64,000 nucleotides of DNA from CAZADA01 sp964526675 (GTDB lineage: Bacteria; Pseudomonadota; Alphaproteobacteria; Caulobacterales; Maricaulaceae), in assembly GCA_964526675.1 (NCBI GenBank), contig CAZGLY010000008.1, positions 1 through 64,000 on the forward strand, read 5' to 3'. Below are positions 23,976-32,376 of this stretch, piece after piece. The position numbers and the translations under genes were made by a program. The stretch's first letter is position 1. Every line of letters begins with the position of its first letter. The notes below the pieces were generated by a model that saw nothing but the letters and a program-made list of their open reading frames with translations, was not told the DNA's origin and did not search any database.

Positions 23976-26129
23976 TTACCCCGCTTGCCCCGCCAACGCG
24001 GCCAACAGCAACAAAGCGACGATGTTGGTGATCTTGATCATCGGGTTCACCGCCGGACCCGAAGTGTCTTTGTAGGGGTCGCCGACGGTGTCCCCGGTGA
24101 CCGCCGCTTTGTGCGCCTCGGACCCTTTTTGGTGCACGACGCCGTCGCGGTCCTTAAAGCCGTCTTCGAACGACTTCTTAGCGTTGTCCCACGCGCCGCC
24201 GCCGGACGTCATGGAGATCGCCACGAAGAGCCCCGTCACGATCACGCCGAGCAGCATCGCGCCGACGCTGGCCAGAGCTTGCTCTTTGCCGGCCACCGCA
24301 TTGATGACGATAAAAAGCACGATCGGCGACAACACCGGCAGCAACGACGGCGCGATCATCTCCTTGATCGCGGCGGTCGTCAGCAGATCGACAGCCTTGC
24401 CGTAGTCGGGCTTGTTCTTGCCTTCCATGATGCCGGGGATTTCGCGGAACTGGCGGCGGACTTCATCCACCACGGCCTGAGCCGCGCGCCCAACGGCCAT
24501 CATGCTCATGCCGCCGAACAGGAAGGGCAGCAGCCCGCCGATCAGCAGCCCGACGACGACATAGGGGTTGTTCAACGCGAAATCGACGCTCACCCCATGG
24601 AAGAACGAGCCCGGCGCGGCTTCTTCCGCGAAGTGCTTGATGTCCTCGGTGTAGGTGGCGAACAGCACCAGCGCGCCAAGGCCCGCCGAGCCGATGGCGT
24701 AGCCCTTGGTGACCGCTTTCGTGGTGTTGCCGACCGCGTCGAGCGTGTCGGTGGTGTTGCGCACTTCGCCCGGCAGGCCCGCCATCTCCGCGATGCCGCC
24801 CGCGTTGTCGGTGACAGGGCCAAACGCGTCGAGCGCCACGACCATGCCCGCCAGCGCCAGCATCGCCGTCACCGCGATCGCGACGCCATAAAGGCCAGCC
24901 AGGTTGTAGGTCGTGATGATCCCAAACACGATCACCAGCGTCGGCAGCGCGGTGGATTCCAGCGACACCGCCAAGCCCTGAATCACGTTCGTGCCATGGC
25001 CGGAGACCGACGCCTGCGCGACCGAGCGCACCGGCCGGAAATCCGTGCCGGTGTAGTACTCCGTGATCCACACGATCGCGCCGGTCACCGCCAAACCGAG
25101 AACGCCGCAGAAGAACAAGTTCGCGCCCGTAATGCTGCGGCCGTCGGAGGCGAGAATGACGTCGTCCAGGCCGATGGCCGTTTCCACAGCCCCCGCGATG
25201 ATCGGGATCGACAACAGCGCCGTAGCGATGAAGCCCTTGTAGAGCGCCGGCATCACCGCGTTCGATTTGCCCAGACGCACAAAATACACGCCCGCGATGC
25301 TCGCAAAAATGCACCCCGCCGCGATGAGAAGCGGCAGCATGATCACGCCCGGATCGCCGCCCAGAATAAGGTCTTTGAAGAAGATGCTCGCCAGAACCAT
25401 CGTCGCGGCGATCGTCACCACGTAGGTTTCAAACAAGTCAGCGGCCATGCCGGCGCAATCGCCAACGTTGTCGCCCACATTGTCGGCAATGGTGGCGGCG
25501 TTGCGCGGATCATCCTCCGGAATGCCGGCCTCGACCTTCCCGACCATGTCCCCGCCAACGTCCGCGCCCTTGGTGAAGATGCCGCCGCCCAAGCGCGCGA
25601 AAATCGAGATCAACGAGGCGCCAAAGCTCAGCCCGACCAAGCCGCCGACCACGTCGCGGCCCACCGGCGACAGGCCCACGCCCGCCGTCAAAAACACGTA
25701 GTAGAGGCTCAACCCCAACAGGGCGAAACCCGCCACCAGCATCCCCGTGACCGCCCCGGCGCGGAACGCAATGTGCAGCCCTTCCGCCAGGCCGGTCTTC
25801 GAGGCTTCCGTCGTGCGCACATTCGCGCGCACCGACACCAGCATGCCCACAAAGCCCGCCGCGCCGGACAACACCGCGCCCAGCAAGAAGCCCAGGGCCA
25901 CCCACACCCCCAGCGTCCACACGACCACGAGCAGCACGCCGCCGCCCACCATCGCGATCGTGGTGTACTGACGTTTGAGGTAGGCGTCCGCGCCCTCTTG
26001 GATCGCTTGAGCGATCTCTTGCATCCGCGCGTCGCCCGCGCTGGCGGCCAACAACGACCGCGTTTGCACCGCCCCAAAAGCGACGGCCGCCAAACCGGCG
26101 ACCACGATGAAAAAGAGCGCTGAGTCCAT
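23976..26129 (-). CDS. hppA: Membrane-bound proton-translocating pyrophosphatase
   Basis: 717 residues with about 16 membrane helices. It couples pyrophosphate hydrolysis to proton pumping. Substrate-site motifs GGGIFTKGADVGGDMVGKVE, DDPRNAATIADNVGDNVGDCAGM and the C-terminal DNAKK are present. The stretch GNTTKAVTKGYAIGSAGL has Lys at the position that, from work on bacterial enzymes (Ala/Lys460), separates potassium-independent from potassium-dependent types, so this should be the potassium-independent proton pump. ATG 26129 follows AGGGG. It lies downstream of the thiL-hypothetical pair on the same strand. Confidence 0.95.
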   Translation of the reverse strand: MDSALFFIVVAGLAAVAFGAVQTRSLLAASAGDARMQEIAQAIQEGADAYLKRQYTTIAMVGGGVLLVVVWTLGVWVALGFLLGAVLSGAAGFVGMLVSVRANVRTTEASKTGLAEGLHIAFRAGAVTGMLVAGFALLGLSLYYVFLTAGVGLSPVGRDVVGGLVGLSFGASLISIFARLGGGIFTKGADVGGDMVGKVEAGIPEDDPRNAATIADNVGDNVGDCAGMAADLFETYVVTIAATMVLASIFFKDLILGGDPGVIMLPLLIAAGCIFASIAGVYFVRLGKSNAVMPALYKGFIATALLSIPIIAGAVETAIGLDDVILASDGRSITGANLFFCGVLGLAVTGAIVWITEYYTGTDFRPVRSVAQASVSGHGTNVIQGLAVSLESTALPTLVIVFGIITTYNLAGLYGVAIAVTAMLALAGMVVALDAFGPVTDNAGGIAEMAGLPGEVRNTTDTLDAVGNTTKAVTKGYAIGSAGLGALVLFATYTEDIKHFAEEAAPGSFFHGVSVDFALNNPYVVVGLLIGGLLPFLFGGMSMMAVGRAAQAVVDEVRRQFREIPGIMEGKNKPDYGKAVDLLTTAAIKEMIAPSLLPVLSPIVLFIVINAVAGKEQALASVGAMLLGVIVTGLFVAISMTSGGGAWDNAKKSFEDGFKDRDGVVHQKGSEAHKAAVTGDTVGDPYKDTSGPAVNPMIKITNIVALLLLAALAGQAG

Positions 26130-26225
26130 TGCGCGATGCCCCTAAAACGCCACAACCAATGGGTGCGAAGCCCGTCTTCGGTCGGGACCCGCGCTCACGC
26201 CTGAGGCTTCAAGTGTGTGTCAGCA

Positions 26226-26241
26226 AGCGGAGTTTTCCGCT
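26226..26241. terminator. Small hairpin downstream of the secreted hypothetical gene
   Basis: AGCGGA-GTTT-TCCGCT, a 6-base stem in the 203-base space between hppA and the upstream hypothetical gene. It lacks a T tract. It may be a weak terminator for the rib-thiL series or part of the hppA leader. Confidence 0.3.
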
Positions 26242-26332
26242 CGCGCGCCGTCGGAGCCGGAAGCTGCCATAGCCCCGCACATGGTGCAACACGAGCCGGC
26301 TGTGGCCAGCGCGTGCTTTGCAGTGCGAGACG

Positions 26333-26848
26333 TCAGCGGGTCAGTCGATGGCCGCCATTGACCTGCGTGAACTTCACATCCGCCAACGCGTCCGCGGACA
26401 AGACGTCAGCGACCGCCTCCAGCACCATGGCGCGGGCGCGGTCTTCGTCCAACACGCCCTCGGCGTCGACGACGTCGCTGCGGTGCGCCGCGCGCACGAT
26501 GGCGTCGCGCACCCAATGGCTGCGCTCGCGCGCGCGCCAGGGGTCTTGGCCGTCGGCCACCATCAGCCGCATCGACACGAAGACATAGTGGCTCAGTTGG
26601 CCATCAAGGCTGACCGGCAGAGCCACGAGCGGCACGCTCACGGCCTTCGGGTCGTCTTCGATGAGAAGCGCCGCCTCAAGGTTCGAATTCGGCGTGTCCG
26701 ATTCGATCGTGAAATTCGCTTTGATCAGGTTGGTCGGACCCGCGGCCGCCTTGTCGCCGCCGCCGCCGCCGCCGCCTCCGCCCGCTTGAGCCGCCGCGCC
26801 CAACAGCGCCGAGATCAGCGCCGCGCAAAGTGTCCGTGCTGTGGTCAT
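26333..26848 (-). CDS. Secreted hypothetical protein with poly-glycine linker
   Basis: 171 residues. I do not recognise a named family with certainty; the C-terminal 120 residues (TNLIKANFTIESD to the end) resemble FliL-like periplasmic folds in pattern only. A signal peptide (TTARTLCAALISALLGAAAQA) is followed by nine glycines encoded by a CGC/GCC repeat tract (about 26755-26785), then a mixed alpha/beta domain. The gene follows thiL by 23 bases and precedes hppA, an order I recall from Caulobacter relatives. ATG 26848 is chosen because it starts the signal peptide. Confidence 0.75.
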   Translation of the reverse strand: MTTARTLCAALISALLGAAAQAGGGGGGGGGDKAAAGPTNLIKANFTIESDTPNSNLEAALLIEDDPKAVSVPLVALPVSLDGQLSHYVFVSMRLMVADGQDPWRARERSHWVRDAIVRAAHRSDVVDAEGVLDEDRARAMVLEAVADVLSADALADVKFTQVNGGHRLTR

Positions 26849-26871
26849 CGCGAAAGCGTGCCTGAACCACG

Positions 26872-27903
26872 TCAGAAGTGGGTATACCCCCGGCGCGCCA
26901 GCGGCACATTCTCGCCAGCATGGTTGACGAATTCCACCGTCGGCTCGCCCGCCAGAACCGCACCGACGGCCGTTAGCGGCGCGCCCACGCGCGCAAACGC
27001 GGCCTGCGCGTGGGTTGTGTGATCGGGCGACACGCACACGAGCAGCTCATAGTCGTCCCCCGCGGACGCGAGCCAAGCCCGCGCCGCGGCGGCGTCCTCC
27101 TGCCCGCTAAGCCACGCCTGCGAGGCCGCGCTGACGGGGATCCGCTCGGCCTCCAGACGCACGGACACGCCGGACGCCTGCGCCAAGCGCTCCGCGTCCG
27201 CGATCACGCCATCCGACACGTCGAGAGCCGCGGTTGCAAACGCCCGCAGCGGGTCAATCGCCGACAAGCGCGGCGTGGGCCGCTGATAGCGCTCCGCGAG
27301 CGCATCGCGGTGCTCCCGGGTCAACGCAGGGAGTTCGCCACGACGCGCCAAGAGGCCCAGCCCGCCGTCGCCAATCGTCCCCGTGACGAACACGCGGTCG
27401 CCCGGCCGCGCGCCCGCGCGACGCACCATCGCCCCATCCTGGAGCGCGCCAAACGCCGTCACCGCCACCGTCAACGGCCCGGGCGTTCGCGTCGTGTCGC
27501 CCCCCAGCAAGCTTACCTCGAAGAGCGCTTGATCCGCCGCCAGCCCCGCCGCGAACAGCGCCCGCCCCGCCGCATCCACCCGGTCCGGCCACGCCACGCT
27601 CAACATGTAGTGCAGAGGACGCGCCCCCTTCGCCGCCAGATCCGACAGGTTCACCCGAAGCGCTTTCTGCGCGACGCGGTCCAGCGGATCGTCCGGCAGG
27701 AAATGGACGCCCTCGCACAGCATGTCCGCCGTGATCACCAGCCCGCCGCTCGCCGCGAGCGCGTTCGTTGACAGCTCCGCGGCGTCGTCGGTCAGCGCGT
27801 ACGCGCCTTCGGCGGCGGCAAGGGGCGCCAGATGGCGGCGAATGAACGCGAACTCACCCTCAGCGCCGTCACGTGACCCCGCCGGCGTGCGGTCCGCGGA
27901 CAC
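26872..27903 (-). CDS. thiL: Thiamine-monophosphate kinase
   Basis: 343 residues. ThiL phosphorylates thiamine monophosphate to the active diphosphate. PurM/ThiL-fold motifs: EFAFIRRHLAPLA, ALTDDAAEL, ITADMLCEGVHFLPD, LRVNLSDLAAKGA, SLLGGDTTRT, LDVSDGVIADAERLA and SAGDDYELLV. The start is GTG 27903, six bases after the nusB stop, so the two are probably co-translated. Confidence 0.93.
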   Translation of the reverse strand: MSADRTPAGSRDGAEGEFAFIRRHLAPLAAAEGAYALTDDAAELSTNALAASGGLVITADMLCEGVHFLPDDPLDRVAQKALRVNLSDLAAKGARPLHYMLSVAWPDRVDAAGRALFAAGLAADQALFEVSLLGGDTTRTPGPLTVAVTAFGALQDGAMVRRAGARPGDRVFVTGTIGDGGLGLLARRGELPALTREHRDALAERYQRPTPRLSAIDPLRAFATAALDVSDGVIADAERLAQASGVSVRLEAERIPVSAASQAWLSGQEDAAAARAWLASAGDDYELLVCVSPDHTTHAQAAFARVGAPLTAVGAVLAGEPTVEFVNHAGENVPLARRGYTHF

Positions 27904-27909
27904 GGTCGC

Positions 27910-28401
27910 TCACCCCTCCGCGTCGGCGCGCCCCGCGCGCGCCGGGGCCGCAGCCATCACGGCGTCGAGCGCCGCGTGGATGAAGCGTTGCTCCGCGCCA
28001 TCGAAGAAAGCGTCCGCAACCGTCAAGTAAGCGTCGATCACCGCCCCGGCGGGCACGTCCGGCCGCCGCAACGCCTCATACGCGCCCGCGCGCAAAATGG
28101 CGCGCGCGGTGGCGTCAATGCGCTTCAGGCTCCAGCCCTCGGCGAGCGCCGCCGCGACCACAGGGTCGATGTCCGCCTGCGTCGCCACCACGCCCCGAAC
28201 CAGATTGGCGAAATGCTCGGCGTCGACGCCGTCAGCCGTCTCCTCCGCGGGCAAGCGATGATCGAGGAACTCGCGCACCACCGCATCGACCCCGCGGCCA
28301 CTCATCTCGAGCTGGTAGAGCGCTTGCACCGCCGCCAACCGCGCCTCGCCGCGGCGCGCCGCGAAACGCCGATCCGCTTCGGTGAGATCTGCGTCGCTCA
28401 T
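27910..28401 (-). CDS. nusB: Transcription antitermination factor NusB
   Basis: 163 residues. NusB binds boxA RNA with NusE/S10 in rRNA antitermination. Visible features are ARRGEARLAAVQALYQLEM at the N-terminus, a helical core, and the C-terminal LRAGAYEALRRPDVPAGAVIDAYLTVADAF with the family YLTVADAFF-type end. ATG 28401 follows AGGGGG. Position between ribH and thiL is the common alphaproteobacterial order. Confidence 0.93.
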   Translation of the reverse strand: MSDADLTEADRRFAARRGEARLAAVQALYQLEMSGRGVDAVVREFLDHRLPAEETADGVDAEHFANLVRGVVATQADIDPVVAAALAEGWSLKRIDATARAILRAGAYEALRRPDVPAGAVIDAYLTVADAFFDGAEQRFIHAALDAVMAAAPARAGRADAEG

Positions 28402-28435
28402 CGGCCGCCCGCCCCCTTTGCGTCGGAGTTGAAAC

Positions 28436-28948
28436 TCACACGCCGTCCCGCACGCGCTTGCGCGCCGCCAGCACCGCCAAACAGGCCCGCGCCGCCTCTG
28501 CGCCTTTGTCCTTGCCGCCGTCAGCCGCCGCGCGGGCGCGGGCCCAGGCTTGCTCTTGGTTCTCGACCGTCAAAACGCCGTAGCCGATGGCGAGCGGCGC
28601 CGGCGTCATCCGCGTCGCGTGGCAGGCCATGTTTTGGGGGTGCGTGTAGCTGACATGCTTGGTGGAGAGCTCCATCAACGCCCGCGCGCTTTCCCCGCAC
28701 ACATAATCATAGTGGCTGGTCTCGCCGCGAATGACGCAGCCCAACGCGACAAAGCCCTGGAACGTACGCTTTGAAGCGCGGTGGGCGTAGGCGATGAGCC
28801 CGGGGATCTCAAAAGCGCCGGGCGCCTCCAGAAGCGCGTGACTGGCGCCGGCGGCCTCCAGCGCCGCGATGGCGTTGCGTTCCAACTCCGCCACGATGTC
28901 CGCGTAATAGCGCGCTGAAACGATCAGAATGCTGGGCCCTTTAGGCAT
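28436..28948 (-). CDS. ribH: 6,7-dimethyl-8-ribityllumazine synthase
   Basis: 170 residues. RibH condenses the pyrimidine intermediate with 3,4-dihydroxy-2-butanone 4-phosphate in riboflavin synthesis. Motifs: ILIVSARYY, EAPGAFEIPGLIAY, FVALGCVIRGETSHYDYVC (with the catalytic His) and PLAIGYGVLTVENQEQAW. The ATG at 28948 lies inside the last codons of ribBA, giving an 8-base overlap. Confidence 0.95.
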   Translation of the reverse strand: MPKGPSILIVSARYYADIVAELERNAIAALEAAGASHALLEAPGAFEIPGLIAYAHRASKRTFQGFVALGCVIRGETSHYDYVCGESARALMELSTKHVSYTHPQNMACHATRMTPAPLAIGYGVLTVENQEQAWARARAAADGGKDKGAEAARACLAVLAARKRVRDGV

Positions 28949-30140
28949 GGCCGTCCGCCTCCGACGCCGCATCGCCAGCGTCTCCGTCCGCCCCGCCGGG
29001 CTCCGCGTTAGCCGTTGATGTCTGAGCCCGCGCCGCGGCGCCGAAAGGGCGCGCGCCGACGATCTTGAGCCCATACCCCTCAAGGCCCGGGACGCGCATG
29101 GGCGTGTTGGTCAGCAACACCATATCCCGCACGCCGAGATCGCGCAGAATCTGGGCGCCGACGCCATATTCGCGCAGCGCGCGCGTCTCGCGATCGTCGC
29201 TGCTGGCGCTCACGGGCGCCCCAAACCGTTCCGTGATGGCGCTCTTATGGGTTTCGCGGATGAAGACCACGACGCCATGATCCGCGGCGGCCACCGTCTC
29301 CATCGCCTCGCCGACCAAGCGCCCCCGCGCGCTCGCCTCGCCCAGCACATCCGCGGCGAAGTCGACCTTGTGCATGCGCACCAGCGAGGGCTCCTCCACC
29401 CGCGGACGGCCCTTCATGAGCGCCACGTGCTCCGCGCCATCGAGCACATTGACGAACACAAACAACCGAAACCCCGCGCCCCACCGGCTGTCGAACTCGG
29501 CTTCGAGGCGACGCTCCACAAGGCGTTCATGGCGCCGGCGATAAGCGATCAGGTCCGCGATCGCGCCAACCTTCAGGCCATAGCGTTGGGCGATCGCGAT
29601 CAGATCCGGCAACCGAGCCATGGTGCCGTCGTCATTCATGATCTCGCAGATGACCCCCGCGGGCGCGAGCCCCGCCAGCTGCGCGATGTCGACCGCCGCC
29701 TCCGTGTGGCCCGCCCGCGCCAGCACGCCGCCATTGCGCGCCGTCAGCGGAAACACATGGCCGGGGCTGATGATGTCGTCCGCTCCTTTCGAGGGATCGA
29801 TCGCCACCGCGATCGTCCGCGCCCGATCATGGGCCGAGATGCCCGTGGTGATCCCGTCACGCGCCTCGATCGAGACCATGAACGCGGTTTGCAGCGGCGT
29901 GCGGTTCTCACCCGCCATCGGCCGCAAGGCGAGCTGATCCGCGCGATCTTGGGTGAGCGCGAGGCAAATCAGGCCACGGCCATGCTTGGCCATGAAGTTG
30001 ACCTGGTCCGGCGTGGCGAATTGCGCCGGGATGACCAAATCGCCTTCGTTCTCACGATCTTCGGCGTCCACGAGGACGAACATGCGCCCATTGCGGGCGT
30101 CCTCGATGATGTCTTCGATGGGCGACAGCGCACGCGCCAT
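28941..30140 (-). CDS. ribBA: DHBP synthase with degenerate GTP cyclohydrolase II domain
   Basis: 399 residues. The N-terminal RibB domain (1-205) is intact: DAEDRENEGDLVIPA, IEARDGITTGISAHDRA and GHTEAAVDIAQLAG. The C-terminal RibA-like domain (about 210-380) keeps REYGVGAQILRDLGVRDM and LEGYGLKIVG. In the segment where RibA has its three zinc cysteines the sequence reads VDFAADVLGEASARGR, with none of them. GTP cyclohydrolase II activity is therefore unlikely. ATG 30140 overlaps the ribE stop in GTGATG and follows GAGGAG; GTG 30143 is an alternative. Confidence 0.93.
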   Translation of the reverse strand: MARALSPIEDIIEDARNGRMFVLVDAEDRENEGDLVIPAQFATPDQVNFMAKHGRGLICLALTQDRADQLALRPMAGENRTPLQTAFMVSIEARDGITTGISAHDRARTIAVAIDPSKGADDIISPGHVFPLTARNGGVLARAGHTEAAVDIAQLAGLAPAGVICEIMNDDGTMARLPDLIAIAQRYGLKVGAIADLIAYRRRHERLVERRLEAEFDSRWGAGFRLFVFVNVLDGAEHVALMKGRPRVEEPSLVRMHKVDFAADVLGEASARGRLVGEAMETVAAADHGVVVFIRETHKSAITERFGAPVSASSDDRETRALREYGVGAQILRDLGVRDMVLLTNTPMRVPGLEGYGLKIVGARPFGAAARAQTSTANAEPGGADGDAGDAASEADGHA

Positions 30141-30847
30141 CACGCGATCTCCTCAGACCGGCGCACAACGGCGTCCCGCCAGGCGACCGCGTCGCGTTGG
30201 CGCGCCACGTAGCGGGCGATCAGATCCGCCTCCAGGTTCACCGGGTCGCCTTCGCGCAGCCCCCCAAGCGTCGTGGCCTCGGCCGTGTGCGGAATGATGT
30301 TGATGTCGAAGCTCGCCGCATCGTCTGGGACGTCGCGCGCCTCAGCGCCCGCGGACCTTGATCGCGGCGGCACGGGGCGCGCGGCGTTCACCGTCAACGA
30401 CACGCCGTCGACGCAGACCGATCCCTTGGCCGCCACAAAAGGCGCGAACTCCAGATCATGCGCGATCGTGAACCGAATGGAGCCGTCGACCTCGCGCCGC
30501 GCGCGCACGCGCCCGACCAGATCGACGTGTCCCGTCACCAGATGCCCGCCCAGCTCATCGCCCAGCCGCGCCGCGCGTTCGAGATTGACGGATCCGCCTT
30601 CAACCCAGTCGCCAAGCGTGGTCTTGCTGAGCGTTTCCGCCGACACCTCCACCCGATGGCGCGCGCCCGCGCCGTCCGGCCGCGGCTCCACCGCAATCAC
30701 CGTGAGGCACGCCCCGGCGTGGGCGATCGACGCGCCAAGGGCGATGGTCGCGGGGTCATACCGGCTCTCCACCACAAACGCGCGGGCGTCGCGCCCTGGC
30801 TCCACGGCGACGATGCGGCCGACATCGGTGATGATGCCTGTGAACAT
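30140..30847 (-). CDS. ribE: Riboflavin synthase alpha chain
   Basis: 235 residues. It dismutates two lumazine molecules to riboflavin. The two lumazine-binding repeats are seen: MFTGIITDVG at the start and HLVTGHVDLVG near residue 98. DGVSLTVN and NIIPHTAEATTL follow. Between these last two motifs is an insert of about 15 residues (ARPVPPRSRSAGAEA) not usual in the family. The gene sits 10 bases after ribD and overlaps ribBA. Confidence 0.93.
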   Translation of the reverse strand: MFTGIITDVGRIVAVEPGRDARAFVVESRYDPATIALGASIAHAGACLTVIAVEPRPDGAGARHRVEVSAETLSKTTLGDWVEGGSVNLERAARLGDELGGHLVTGHVDLVGRVRARREVDGSIRFTIAHDLEFAPFVAAKGSVCVDGVSLTVNAARPVPPRSRSAGAEARDVPDDAASFDINIIPHTAEATTLGGLREGDPVNLEADLIARYVARQRDAVAWRDAVVRRSEEIA

Positions 30848-30857
30848 GATCTCACAG

Positions 30858-31667
30858 TTAGGGTGTTCGGCGCCCGCTGTCATCTTGTCCGTCAGCGCCG
30901 CCGGCGCGCGCATAACGCTCCCACAGATCCACGCCCACCGGCGTGACGGCCTCGCGCGTGAACCGCGGAGCGCCCGCCAAAGCGTTGTAATCCAAGGCGG
31001 CCACACCAGGCCGCCCCTCCGCGCCCAACACCAGGGGCGCACGGAACCACTCAAGCCGATCCACCAAATCCGCGTTCACAAACGCCGCCGCCAGGCGGCC
31101 GCCGCCTTCGATCAACACCGAAAACGGATCACCAATCGCGACCCGGCCCAGGCTGGCGAGCGTCTGCGCGATCCGGCCCAGAATGCAAGCCGGGTTCAAC
31201 CCGCCGAGCCCCCCATCCCGCCCCGTCGGGTCCCGCGGGCAGAAGCCTAAGCGCGCGCCGGCCGCCGCCAGCGCGCCCGCGCGCGGGTCCAGCTTCGCGA
31301 TGCGCCCCTCCCGGCTCATCGCCTCGTCCGTGATGATCAGGACGGGCGCTTCAGCGCTCACGCGTCGCATCAGCGCGCTGTCCGGCGGCGTGCGCAGGCG
31401 TCCGTCAGCCACCGCGCGCAGCGGTTGCCGCACCACCGCCTCTCCCGGCAATCGCACCGTGAGCTGCGGGTCGTCCGCGACCGCCGTTTCCGAGCCCACC
31501 AACACGACGTCATGGGCCGCGCGCAAGCGATGCCCCTCAGCGCGCGCGGCGTCGCTTGTGATCCAACGGCTTTCGCCAGACGCCGTGGCGATGCGCCCGT
31601 CCAGCGAGGTGGCCAGCTTCAACGTGACGAGGGGACCGCCGCCGCGCTGCGGGGGCTCCGCGGCCAT
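30858..31667 (-). CDS. RibD C-terminal reductase domain protein, no deaminase domain
   Basis: 269 residues. It matches only the reductase half of RibD, which reduces 5-amino-6-ribosylamino-uracil phosphate with NADPH: VTLKLATSLDGRIATASGESRWITS, HDVVLVGSETAVADDPQLTVR, and IEGGGRLAAAFVNADLVDRLEWF. The N-terminal deaminase (HAE and PCxxxG zinc motifs) is absent. The ATG at 31667 overlaps the nrdR stop, so there is no room for a lost 5' part. A deaminase must be encoded elsewhere if the pathway is standard. Confidence 0.88.
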   Translation of the reverse strand: MAAEPPQRGGGPLVTLKLATSLDGRIATASGESRWITSDAARAEGHRLRAAHDVVLVGSETAVADDPQLTVRLPGEAVVRQPLRAVADGRLRTPPDSALMRRVSAEAPVLIITDEAMSREGRIAKLDPRAGALAAAGARLGFCPRDPTGRDGGLGGLNPACILGRIAQTLASLGRVAIGDPFSVLIEGGGRLAAAFVNADLVDRLEWFRAPLVLGAEGRPGVAALDYNALAGAPRFTREAVTPVGVDLWERYARAGGADGQDDSGRRTP

Positions 31668-32170
31668 CACTCCCGATCCGCGAGCGCGTTCGGGGCGTCC
31701 ACGCCGGTGGACGCGCCGTCGGCGAGTTTCTCCGCGGCGAGGAACCGGCTGAAATCCGCCGGCGTCTGAAAATCCTGATAGACGGACGCGTAACGCACAA
31801 AGGCCACTTGATCGAGATTGGCCAGGCCCTCCATCACCAGCGCGCCGATCTCGCGCGACTGGACCTCCCCGTCGGTGAGCTTTTCCAGCTGGCTGATGAT
31901 GCCGGAGACCATCTGGTCGATCTTCTCGGTCTCCAACTCACGCTTTTGGCAGGCGATGTCGATCGATTTCATGAGCTTTTCGCGCATGAAGGGCTGCTTG
32001 CGGCCGCTGCGCTTGACGACGGTCAGCTCCTTCAGCTGCACCCGTTCGAAGGTGGTGAAGCGCGCGCCGCACTTCGGACAATGGCGCCGGCGGCGGATGG
32101 CCGTTCCGTCCTCAGCCGAGCGGCTGTCCTTCACCTGGGTGTCGGGGTTCGCACAAAAAGGGCAGCGCAT
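31667..32170 (-). CDS. nrdR: Transcriptional repressor NrdR
   Basis: 167 residues. NrdR represses ribonucleotide reductase genes. The zinc ribbon MRCPFC plus HCPKCGARFTTFER is followed by an ATP-cone domain (VVKRSGRKQPFMREKLMKSI and onward). It is the usual neighbour of glyA and the rib genes in alphaproteobacteria, and overlaps the ribD-like gene by one base. Confidence 0.95.
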   Translation of the reverse strand: MRCPFCANPDTQVKDSRSAEDGTAIRRRRHCPKCGARFTTFERVQLKELTVVKRSGRKQPFMREKLMKSIDIACQKRELETEKIDQMVSGIISQLEKLTDGEVQSREIGALVMEGLANLDQVAFVRYASVYQDFQTPADFSRFLAAEKLADGASTGVDAPNALADRE

Positions 32171-32376
32171 CGCGCTTACAACGCTCCAATGTCCGTCAGC
32201 TCATGCGCGCGACGGCGCATCGCCGATTGTGTTCGCAGGGGCCATCGCGGCGAAGGCGCGCTGGCTCTGCAACGTCGCTTCGATCCCGACGCGGCGCCGG
32301 GGTCGCGCACCATAGCCGCACGCTCGCCGTCTGCATGATGTCCTCCGCAGACGGGCTGCGCGAAACTCTCACAACC

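Noticed and set aside
23985..26123. 712-codon open frame antisense to hppA
   Set aside because: His/Arg/Gln-rich mirror of a membrane protein gene with no motif; hppA is complete on the other strand.
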